A program made the translations under genes and the position numbers. 6,067 nt of DNA. Origin: Bacteroidaceae bacterium (GTDB taxonomy: Bacteria; Bacteroidota; Bacteroidia; Bacteroidales; Bacteroidaceae). This document shows, one piece after another, positions 1 to 5,440 of this stretch (position 1 is the stretch's first letter; each line of letters begins with the position of its first letter). The stretch lies in the NCBI GenBank assembly GCA_017557475.1, contig JAFYYO010000236.1, positions 1 to 6,067 of the forward strand, in the 5' to 3' direction. The notes beneath the pieces were generated by a model, which saw only the letters and a list, made by a program, of their open reading frames with translations, did no database searches and was not told the origin of the DNA.

Positions 1-777
1 AAGGTTCTTTCCGTAGCTGATCTGGCTGTAGTCTTCAATCTGGCTCATCACCTCATCTACGGCTTCTTGAACTTCCTTCTCTGCTCTTTTCTTGATGCTT
101 TGCATCTTCTGTTTGAAGTCTTTGACGATCTCAGGATTGCTGATGCGAGCCAACTCTTCTTCGCTTTTCCGCTGATATTCCTCTTTGAAGATGTTGCCGG
201 CAAAGGCTTTGAGCGGTCCCACGATGTCCCATTTGTCGCCGCTATCCAGTTGTTCGCGGACGTAATCGAGCACCCATTTCCTTACTTCTGGCTGATTGTT
301 CATCGTCTCGATAAGGCTGTCAACGGCGCTTTCGATAATCTCATCGGTCGAAAGTTCTACCTGCAGGTTGGCTGCAAGCCCGAGTTCTCGAGCCATATTC
401 CTAAGGATGCTTTGGAAGAAGGAGTCGATGGTCTCTACGCGGAAGTGGGAGTAATCGTGAAGAATTGCAGTCAGGGCCTTTCCTGCTTGCAGTTTGATTT
501 GCTCCTCGGAAATGTCCTTCCCCTCCTCTTTGAAGCGTTTCTTGATGGCTTTCAAGTAGGGTTTCGAGTCATTCAGATTGTTCTTCAGGGCATAAAGTGT
601 CTCCAGGATGCGGCCTTTCATCTCGGCCGTCGCCTTGTTTGTAAAGGTAACGGCGAGGGTGTGCTCAAACTCTTTCTCTGCATGAGGCTGGAGGAGTTCC
701 ATAATGTACTCGACGGCCAGAGTAAAAGTCTTGCCCGAACCTGCCGAAGCCTTGTATATGGTGAGAGATTGCTCCAT
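1..777 (-). CDS. UvrD/RecB-type (AddA-like) helicase, N-terminal part, truncated by window edge
   Basis: The minus strand reads open without a stop from an ATG at 777-775 to the left edge: 259 codons of the N-terminus. The protein opens with MEQSLTIYKASAGSGKTF, a superfamily 1 Walker A loop (ASAGSGKT, residues 10-17). Motif Ia follows (AVTFTNKATAEM, residues 42-53), then a motif Ib-like TIDSFFQ (residues 116-122). This order and spacing are those of UvrD/RecB/AddA ATP-dependent DNA helicases. In Bacteroidetes such proteins are usually around 1000 residues and act in double-strand-break processing, often beside a PD-(D/E)XK nuclease gene; that part lies outside the window. Residues after about 200 are rich in Glu and Lys and probably helical. 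The start is well supported because the Walker motif begins within ten residues of it and a TATCTTTG promoter box lies about 30 nt upstream. RecB-like or AddA-like cannot be decided without the C-terminal nuclease domain. Confidence 0.9.
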   Translation of the reverse strand, partial: MEQSLTIYKASAGSGKTFTLAVEYIMELLQPHAEKEFEHTLAVTFTNKATAEMKGRILETLYALKNNLNDSKPYLKAIKKRFKEEGKDISEEQIKLQAGKALTAILHDYSHFRVETIDSFFQSILRNMARELGLAANLQVELSTDEIIESAVDSLIETMNNQPEVRKWVLDYVREQLDSGDKWDIVGPLKAFAGNIFKEEYQRKSEEELARISNPEIVKDFKQKMQSIKKRAEKEVQEAVDEVMSQIEDYSQISYGKNL

Positions 778-805
778 GAAGTGTCGATTTTCGCACTTTT
801 CTATG

Positions 806-813
806 CAAAGATA
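806..813 (-). promoter_or_regulatory. Bacteroidetes-type -7 box for the helicase gene
   Basis: Read on the minus strand this is TATCTTTG, a full match to the TAnnTTTG -7 element used by the primary sigma factor of Bacteroidetes. It lies 28 bases upstream of the helicase ATG, which would give a short 5' leader of roughly 20-25 nt. I see no good TTTG -33 element at the expected distance, so strength is uncertain. Confidence 0.55.
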
Positions 814-826
814 ATAAAAAAAGTTG

Positions 827-834
827 TACCTTTG
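827..834 (+). promoter_or_regulatory. Bacteroidetes-type -7 box, divergent, probably for panB
   Basis: TACCTTTG matches TAnnTTTG and follows an A-rich run and GTTG. It points rightwards, back to back with the helicase box and only 13 bp from it. No other full TAnnTTTG match was seen on the plus strand between here and the panB start. If used, transcription would begin near 840 and panB would carry a leader of about 310 nt containing the whole 22-bp array. A -33 TTTG is not evident, so this rests on the -7 match and position. Confidence 0.5.
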
Positions 835-918
835 CAGCACTGAAGGAGATTTCCTTCCGAAGTTAACAGAAAATAACAAAATAACAGGCCTCTTGAACTC
901 TCAAAGCATAGGTCGTGA

Positions 919-1072
919 CAAAACATAGGCAGTTATGTCGGCAAACATAACGTGTTATGATCGCAAACATAACGTGTTATAAACGCAAACATAACACGCC
1001 TAGTTGGCCAACTAGGCACGTCTAGTTTGCGAATTAGCCACGTCTAATTGCCCAACTAGCCACGCCTAATTT
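919..1072. repeat. Tandem array of seven 22-bp dyad-symmetric units with two arm types
   Basis: Seven units follow each other at exactly 22 bp, with centre dinucleotides at 930, 952, 974, 996, 1018, 1040 and 1062. Each unit has a 6-bp left arm, a 2-bp centre, a 6-bp right arm and an 8-bp spacer. Units 1-3 use arms CATAAC and GTTATG (unit 1 left arm CATAGG; unit 3 right arm GTTATA). Units 5-7 use arms of the type YTAGSC and GYCTAR. Unit 4 is mixed: CATAAC on the left, GCCTAG on the right. Centres are CA, GT, GT, then AC in the last four. Spacers read TCGGCAAA, ATCGCAAA, AACGCAAA, TTGGCCAA, TTTGCGAA, TTGCCCAA. A decayed copy (CATAGG at 907-912) lies just upstream, 17 bp out of phase. The array could be a multi-site operator, a transcribed hairpin array, or a selfish intergenic repeat. 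The sequence alone does not decide. Confidence 0.85.
998..1017. repeat. Perfect 20-bp palindrome inside the 22-bp array
   Basis: GCCTAGTTGGCCAACTAGGC equals its own reverse complement over all 20 bases. In RNA it could fold as an 8-bp stem with a GGCC loop. It spans the spacer between the mixed unit 4 and unit 5. It is the only perfect dyad in the array; neighbouring units are imperfect. No T-tract follows, so it is not a standard intrinsic terminator. Confidence 0.85.
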
Positions 1073-1116
1073 TCCGCTGCGACTCGGGTCTTGAGAATCA
1101 AAGACTTGCGAAAAAC

Positions 1117-1151
1117 GAACTTTAAACTCTAAACCTTAAACTTTAAACTAT
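1117..1151 (+). repeat. Five-copy 7-bp tandem repeat ending at the panB start
   Basis: Five consecutive heptamers read GAACTTT, AAACTCT, AAACCTT, AAACTTT and AAACTAT, followed by AAC and the panB ATG at 1155. The AAAC core keeps an exact 7-bp step. The tract is AT-rich, weakly structured, and has no Shine-Dalgarno sequence. This fits Bacteroidetes translation starts, where A/U-rich unstructured leaders are favoured. The regular period may simply reflect slippage growth of such a leader. Confidence 0.75.
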
Positions 1152-1154
1152 AAC

Positions 1155-1973
1155 ATGGGAGGTTATTTAGTTAGCGATACGCGAAAGGTGACCACGCATC
1201 GTCTCACCGAAATGAAGGAACAAGGGCAGCAGATTGCTATGCTCACTTCCTACGATTACACGATGGCTCAGATTGTTGACCAAGCCGGCATTGACATCAT
1301 CCTTGTGGGCGATAGTGCCAGCAACGTGATGGCCGGCAATATGACCACTCTTCCGATTACGCTCGACCAGATGATATATCATGCTCGAAGCGTGGTTCGG
1401 GGTGTGAAGAGGGCTCTCGTGGTGTGCGATATGCCTTTTGGAACTTATCAGGTCAACGCGACTGAGGGTGTGAAGAACGCCATCAAAATCATGCAGGGAA
1501 GTGGTTGCGATGCCCTCAAACTCGAGGGTGGGGTAGAGATTCAGGACACCATTCGAGCCATCCTGGATGCTGGCATTCCCGTTATGGGCCACTTAGGATT
1601 GACCCCTCAAAGCATCAACAAGTTCGGCACTTATGCCGTCAGAGCCAAAGAAGAAGCGGAGGCCGAGAAACTCTTGAGTGATGCGAAACTCCTCGACCAA
1701 CTTGGTTGCTTCGCGATTGTCTTGGAGAAGATACCTGCGGAACTGACCAAGAAGGTCTGCGAGATGGTGAAAGTGCCCATCATCGGCATTGGTGCAGGGC
1801 TGGCAGACGGTCAAGTGCTGGTCGTCCACGATATGCTCGGCATGAACAAAGGCTTCTCGCCCAAGTTCCTTCGCCGTTATGCGGACCTCTCCACGACCAT
1901 AACCGATGCCGTTGGTCAGTACATAACCGATGTCAAGAACAAAGACTTCCCAAGCCTCGAAGAGTCCTATTAA
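1155..1973 (+). CDS. panB: 3-methyl-2-oxobutanoate hydroxymethyltransferase (ketopantoate hydroxymethyltransferase)
   Basis: PanB transfers a hydroxymethyl group from 5,10-methylene-tetrahydrofolate to alpha-ketoisovalerate, giving ketopantoate. This is the first committed step towards pantothenate and coenzyme A, in the cytoplasm. At 272 residues it is close to the usual length (about 264 in E. coli). The (beta/alpha)8 barrel landmarks are all present: LTSYDY (30-35), LVGDS with Asp53, the CDMPFGTY strand with Asp92, LKLEGG with Lys122 and Glu124, GHLGLTPQS from 145 with His146, VLEKIPAEL with Glu191, and IIGIGAG (209-215). The metal and substrate ligands known for the family (two Asp, Lys, Glu, His, Glu) are therefore intact. 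The ATG at 1155 gives about ten extra residues before the conserved region, and a later start at Met20 would cut close to it, so 1155 is preferred. panC and panD are not adjacent. The next gene starts 12 nt downstream on the same strand, suggesting co-transcription. Confidence 0.97.
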   Translation: MGGYLVSDTRKVTTHRLTEMKEQGQQIAMLTSYDYTMAQIVDQAGIDIILVGDSASNVMAGNMTTLPITLDQMIYHARSVVRGVKRALVVCDMPFGTYQVNATEGVKNAIKIMQGSGCDALKLEGGVEIQDTIRAILDAGIPVMGHLGLTPQSINKFGTYAVRAKEEAEAEKLLSDAKLLDQLGCFAIVLEKIPAELTKKVCEMVKVPIIGIGAGLADGQVLVVHDMLGMNKGFSPKFLRRYADLSTTITDAVGQYITDVKNKDFPSLEESY

Positions 1974-1985
1974 ACCTCATTTAAA

Positions 1986-3845
1986 ATGCCAAAACGCCTA
2001 CCACTCCTCCTTTTGCTTCTGCTCGTCAGCAACCTCATCCACGCTTACGAGTTCATTTATGGCGACGATAGCCGAACAGGAACGCTCTTCGCGAAAGACC
2101 CAATCGTGGTCTTTCATGGCGGTCGATACTTGATGTATTACAGCATTCCGCCTCACAACACTCGTGCTTGGGAGGGCTGGAACATAGGTGTTGCGGAGAG
2201 CCGAGACTTGAAGGATTGGCACAGAATAGGTGAGATTACACCTCAAGCCGAGTATGAAGCGAAGGGACTTTGTGCTCCTGGAGCAATCGTGAGGAATGAT
2301 ACCATCCATCTCTTCTACCAGACTTATGGTGGGGGACGAACCGATGCCATCTGTCATGCTTGGAGTGTGGACGGGCTGACCTTTATTCGAGACGCCACGA
2401 ACCCTATCTTCCGACCAACTGGAGCGTGGAATTGTGGTCGAGCCATCGATGCTGAAGTGGTCGCCTACAAGGGCAAGTACTTCCTCTACTTTGCTACTCG
2501 CGACCCTCAGTTCGAGCGACAATTGCTCGGAGTCGCAACTGCTCCGATTGGTACGGACTTTCGCAGAAGCGATTGGACCTTGGCAAAAGATGCTCCCATC
2601 CTGCAGCCTGAGCTCTCTTGGGAAGGGAAATGTTGCGAGGGAGCAACGGTTATCGAGCACAAACGGAAGCTCTATATGTTCTATGCTGCTGACTATAACA
2701 ACTGCCCTCAGCAGATTGGTTTGGCCGTCAGCAAGGACGGAATCAATTGGGAGCGCTGTTCCGACGAGCCTTTCCTCAAGAATGGTTTGCCTGGAGACTG
2801 GAACGAAAGCGAGAGCGGACATCCCTGTGTTTATCGAGACAAGCAAGGTCAGACGCACCTTTTCTATCAGGGAAACAACTCTAAAGGACGTCATTGGCTC
2901 CTGACAAGCGTGCCTCTCAAATGGACAAAGAAAGGTCCGCAGGTCGTCTATCCGACAATAGCACTCCCCCAAAGGGGGAGCGGGGAGGGGGCCGGTCTTC
3001 TCGTTATCGATGCCGATGCACCCGATCCTTCCGTCATTCGCGTTGGTGATACCTACTATGCGGCAGCCACATCGGGTAACAAACCGCAGGCCTATCAGCG
3101 TTATCGCTCGAAGGATCTCCTGACTTGGGAGCCGATGGGATTCATCTTCGACAAATGGCCGGACTGGACCGACGGCAGTTTCTGGGCTCCGGAACTCTTC
3201 GACCTTTGCGGAAGGACGATGTGTTATTACACGGCTCGGCAGAAAAGCGACGGAACAAGCTGTATCGGAGTGGCGATGGCAGAAGGTCCTGAAGGCAAGT
3301 TCAAGGACTTTGGTCCACTTGTCCGCACTACCAACGAAGCCATCGATGCCTTTGTCTTTCGCGATAAAGAGCAGCTCTATATCACTTGGAAGGCTTACGG
3401 ATTAGACCCCAGCCATCGTCCCATCGAACTCCTTTGCCAGAAGCTTTCGCAGGATGGACTGCATTTGGAGGGCGAGCCGTTTATGCTGCTCCGTGATGAT
3501 GAAAGGCAAGGAATGGAGGGGCAATGTGTCTTCCGTCAAGGCGAATGGTGGTACATTCTCTATTCAATCCGCGATTGTTGCTCTCCGAATAGTGACTATG
3601 CCGTCAGCGTGGCTCGCAGTCACTCCATTCAAGGCCCTTGGGAAAAGTATGAAGGAAACCCCATCCTTGAAGGCGACGGCAAAGTAATGCAGAGTTGTGG
3701 GCACGGAACTATGGTTCGCACCCCAAGCGGAGAAATGTACTATCTATGTCACGCTTACTACTTTAACCGCTATAAAGAAGGTCGTAAAGCAGTCCTCTTC
3801 CGCCTCGAAATAGGCGACGACGGCTGGGTTCACCCGAAGAAATAA
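1986..3845 (+). CDS. Secreted two-domain glycoside hydrolase, tandem GH43-like five-bladed propellers
   Basis: The 619-residue product starts with a leucine-rich signal peptide (residues 1-20, likely cleaved after IHA). There is no lipobox Cys, so it is probably periplasmic or secreted. Domain 1 (about 22-325) and domain 2 (about 340-615) both read as GH43/GH32-like propellers, with repeated blade strands such as KGKYFLYFATRD and EWWYILYSIRD. Domain 2 shows GH43 landmarks: DPSVIRV with Asp347, WAPELF (400-405), IDAFVF with Asp454, MEGQCVF with Glu511 and GHGTMV with His573. Domain 1 has matching positions: KDPIV with Asp38, IDAEVV with Asp155, CCEGATV with Glu218 and SGHPCVY with His279. Spacings are similar in the two halves (117/63/61 and 107/57/62 residues). 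GH43 enzymes mostly cleave arabinose- or xylose-containing glycans by inversion; the actual substrate here is unknown. A glycine-rich linker (327-338) encoded by a GC-rich hairpin joins the domains. The gene follows panB by 12 nt and has no sugar transporter or sensor beside it. Confidence 0.88.
   Translation: MPKRLPLLLLLLLVSNLIHAYEFIYGDDSRTGTLFAKDPIVVFHGGRYLMYYSIPPHNTRAWEGWNIGVAESRDLKDWHRIGEITPQAEYEAKGLCAPGAIVRNDTIHLFYQTYGGGRTDAICHAWSVDGLTFIRDATNPIFRPTGAWNCGRAIDAEVVAYKGKYFLYFATRDPQFERQLLGVATAPIGTDFRRSDWTLAKDAPILQPELSWEGKCCEGATVIEHKRKLYMFYAADYNNCPQQIGLAVSKDGINWERCSDEPFLKNGLPGDWNESESGHPCVYRDKQGQTHLFYQGNNSKGRHWLLTSVPLKWTKKGPQVVYPTIALPQRGSGEGAGLLVIDADAPDPSVIRVGDTYYAAATSGNKPQAYQRYRSKDLLTWEPMGFIFDKWPDWTDGSFWAPELFDLCGRTMCYYTARQKSDGTSCIGVAMAEGPEGKFKDFGPLVRTTNEAIDAFVFRDKEQLYITWKAYGLDPSHRPIELLCQKLSQDGLHLEGEPFMLLRDDERQGMEGQCVFRQGEWWYILYSIRDCCSPNSDYAVSVARSHSIQGPWEKYEGNPILEGDGKVMQSCGHGTMVRTPSGEMYYLCHAYYFNRYKEGRKAVLFRLEIGDDGWVHPKK
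2964..2992 (+). repeat. GC-rich hairpin element inside the glycosidase gene, encoding the interdomain linker
   Basis: CTCCCCC (2964-2970), loop AAA, GGGGGAG (2974-2980) form a perfect 7-bp stem, followed by a G-rich tail to about 2992. Composition differs sharply from the surrounding coding sequence. It is read in frame as residues L-P-Q-R-G-S-G-E-G-A, exactly between the two propeller domains. It resembles the C-rich/G-rich short intergenic repeats that I recall as common in Bacteroidetes genomes. That resemblance is from memory and was not searched. Confidence 0.6.
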
Positions 3846-3868
3846 GCAGAATCTAATATGAAATAAGA

Positions 3869-3903
3869 AAAGGGGACGTTTCCAAACTGGAAGCATCCCC
3901 TTT
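3869..3903. terminator. Bidirectional hairpin terminator between convergent genes
   Basis: AAAGGGGA (3869-3876) pairs with TCCCCTTT (3896-3903). Inside, TTCCA (3880-3884) pairs with TGGAA (3888-3892) around an AAC loop; between the two stems are one C/A mismatch, one G-C pair and one G-T pair. Read on the minus strand the stem is followed by a T-rich tract (TTTTCTTATTT), so it is a good intrinsic terminator for gdhA. Read on the plus strand it ends the panB-glycosidase unit with only a short T run. It lies 23 bp past the glycosidase stop and 22 bp past the gdhA stop. Confidence 0.8.
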
Positions 3904-3925
3904 GATGTTGTATGATAGTTTATGT

Positions 3926-5266
3926 CTATACTATTCCCTGAGCCATCATAGCTTTGGCTACTTTCATGAAGCCTGCCACGTTGGCACCCTTGACGTAGTT
4001 GACGTAACCGTCGGGCTGTGTGCCGTACTTCACGCAGTTCTCGTGGATGTTCTCCATAATCCAAAGCAACTTGGCATCGACCTCTTCGGCACTCCAGCTG
4101 AGACGCTCTGAGTTCTGGCTCATCTCGAGACCTGATACACTTACGCCACCAGCGTTGCTTGCCTTACCAGGAGAGTAGAGAATCTTAGCCTCTTGGAAGA
4201 CACGGATTGCTCCAGGAGTGCTGGGCATATTGGCACCTTCGGCTACTGCGATGCAACCGTTGGCAACCAGAGCCTTTGCCTGCTCTTCGTTCAACTCGTT
4301 CTGAGTGGCGCAAGGCAGAGCGATGTCGGCCTTCTCATACCAGGGCTTTGCACCATCACCCACGTACTTGGCTGTGGGATATTTGTCCACATACTCCTTG
4401 ATACGTCCACGATAAACCTGCTTCAGCTCCATGATGTAGTCGAGCTTCTCGTGGTCGATGCCGTCCGGATCATAGATGTAGCCGTCGGAGTCGCTCATGG
4501 TCATCACCTTACCGCCCAGCTGCAGAACCTTCTCAGCTGCATACTGAGCCACGTTGCCGGCACCAGAGATGAGCACCTTCTTGCCCTCAACTGTGTCGCC
4601 CTTTGTCTTCAGCATGGCACGGAGGAAGTAAACGGTGCCGTAACCCGTTGCTTCGGGACGAATCAGCGAACCGCCGAACTCGAGGCCTTTGCCTGTCAGC
4701 ACACCGCTATACTCGCGTGTCAGCTTCTTATACATGCCGAACATGTAGCCCACTTCACGACCGCCAACACCGATGTCACCAGCGGGAACGTCCACGTCAG
4801 GACCAATGTGACGACCCAGCTCCAGCATGAAGGCCTGGCAGAAACGCATCACCTCAGCATTGCTCTTGCCGCGAGGAGAGAAGTCGGAACCGCCCTTGCC
4901 ACCGCCCATTGGGAGCGTGGTCAGAGAGTTCTTGAAGGTCTGCTCGAAAGCGAGGAACTTCAGGATGCCGAGGTTCACACTTGCGTGGAAACGAATACCT
5001 CCTTTATAGGGACCAATCGCATTGTTGTGCTGAATGCGGTAACCCATGTTCGTCTGTATCTGACCCTTGTCGTCCATCCACGTCACACGGAACTGGTAAA
5101 CGCGATCGGGAATGCAGAGACGTTCGATGAGGTTCACCTTTTCGAACTCTGGGTGTTTGTTGTACTCTTCTTCGATAGTGCTCAGCACTTCTTCTACTGC
5201 CTGATGATACTCGGGTTCACCCGGGAAGCGTCTCTTCAGGTCTTCCAAAACTTTCTTTGCGTCCAT
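3926..5266 (-). CDS. gdhA: NADP-type glutamate dehydrogenase
   Basis: Glutamate dehydrogenase interconverts 2-oxoglutarate plus ammonium and glutamate, joining nitrogen assimilation to central carbon metabolism in the cytoplasm. The 446-residue length matches the hexameric bacterial class (447 in E. coli). Visible landmarks in order: YQFRVTW (57-63), GPYKGGIRFH with Lys88, the LPMGGGKGGSDF catalytic glycine-rich segment with Lys124, VPAGDIGVGGREVGYMFG with Asp164, LIRPEATGYG (201-210), and the Rossmann loop SGAGNVAQYA (234-243). SDSDG (258-262) ends the second strand of the nucleotide fold, as in NADP-preferring family members; cofactor choice is inferred from this and the overall likeness to E. 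coli GdhA. The ATG at 5266 fits the family N-terminus. A Bacteroidetes promoter lies 48-80 bp upstream and a hairpin terminator follows. It appears to be a single-gene unit, convergent with the glycosidase. Confidence 0.97.
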   Translation of the reverse strand: MDAKKVLEDLKRRFPGEPEYHQAVEEVLSTIEEEYNKHPEFEKVNLIERLCIPDRVYQFRVTWMDDKGQIQTNMGYRIQHNNAIGPYKGGIRFHASVNLGILKFLAFEQTFKNSLTTLPMGGGKGGSDFSPRGKSNAEVMRFCQAFMLELGRHIGPDVDVPAGDIGVGGREVGYMFGMYKKLTREYSGVLTGKGLEFGGSLIRPEATGYGTVYFLRAMLKTKGDTVEGKKVLISGAGNVAQYAAEKVLQLGGKVMTMSDSDGYIYDPDGIDHEKLDYIMELKQVYRGRIKEYVDKYPTAKYVGDGAKPWYEKADIALPCATQNELNEEQAKALVANGCIAVAEGANMPSTPGAIRVFQEAKILYSPGKASNAGGVSVSGLEMSQNSERLSWSAEEVDAKLLWIMENIHENCVKYGTQPDGYVNYVKGANVAGFMKVAKAMMAQGIV

Positions 5267-5313
5267 AGTATGATGAATAAAGTTAAACGTTATGGTTTCT
5301 TGCTTTCTGCGTG

Positions 5314-5345
5314 CAAAAGTACATCAAAATGTGAATATATGCAAC
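5314..5345 (-). promoter_or_regulatory. gdhA promoter
   Basis: On the minus strand TACTTTTG (5321-5314) matches the TAnnTTTG -7 box. GTTG (5345-5342), 20 nt further upstream, is a three-of-four match to the TTTG -33 element at about the right spacing. Transcription would start near 5307, leaving a leader of about 40 nt with no Shine-Dalgarno sequence before the gdhA ATG. Confidence 0.65.
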
Positions 5346-5366
5346 TTTTTGACAGAAAAAGGTTGC
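5341..5366. promoter_or_regulatory. Inverted repeat over the gdhA -33 region (possible operator or weak comF terminator)
   Basis: GCAACTTTTT (5341-5350) and AAAAAGGTTGC (5356-5366) are inverted copies differing by one extra base, around GACAG. The left arm overlaps the proposed -33 element of gdhA, which would suit a regulator site. It also lies about 75 bp past the end of the upstream comF-like gene, so a weak AT-rich transcript hairpin is the alternative. Confidence 0.4.
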
Positions 5367-5440
5367 AGAGCATTGCATAATGTCATGTTTTTTGATGTAT
5401 GTCAAGAATAAAGATGCAGTTATTCATCTGCTGACGCCTT

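Larger units (their letters stand above)
778..1154. other. Gene-free divergent intergenic region (377 bp)
   Basis: This stretch separates the minus-strand helicase from plus-strand panB. It holds two divergent promoter-like boxes (806-834), an AT-rich stretch with AATAACA-like short repeats (861-886), the 22-bp dyad array (919-1072) and a heptamer repeat (1117-1151). I see no convincing ORF, tRNA or rRNA. The repeats occupy more than half of it, which is unusual for a spacer between two housekeeping genes. Confidence 0.8.

Noticed and set aside
67..843. 258-codon plus-strand frame over the helicase region
   Set aside because: The opposite strand encodes a clear Walker A and SF1 helicase motifs across the same bases. 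The Phe/Leu-rich plus-strand product is the complement of Glu/Lys-rich helices.
946..1003. Integron attC sites
   Set aside because: The GTTATG/CATAAC arms superficially recall attC core sites, but the consensus does not fit, the units are far too short, and there is no integrase or cassette gene.
919..1072. CRISPR array
   Set aside because: Units are contiguous at 22 bp with conserved spacers of only 8 bp. There are no unique 30-40 bp spacers and no cas genes.
1067..1074. Alternative panB promoter box TAATTTTC just after the array
   Set aside because: It misses the final G of TAnnTTTG and has no -33 element at a suitable distance. It remains possible but weaker than 827-834.
1998..2972. 324-codon minus-strand frame opposite the glycosidase
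   Set aside because: It mirrors the coding phase of the glycosidase and has no family features; the sense frame has a signal peptide and GH43 motifs.
4193..5380. Long open frame (395 codons) on the plus strand antisense to gdhA
   Set aside because: It lies opposite a perfectly conserved glutamate dehydrogenase, shows no recognisable domain, and is rich in Leu, His, Val and Thr as expected from reading the complement of biased codons. Long antisense frames opposite GDH genes are a known artefact type.
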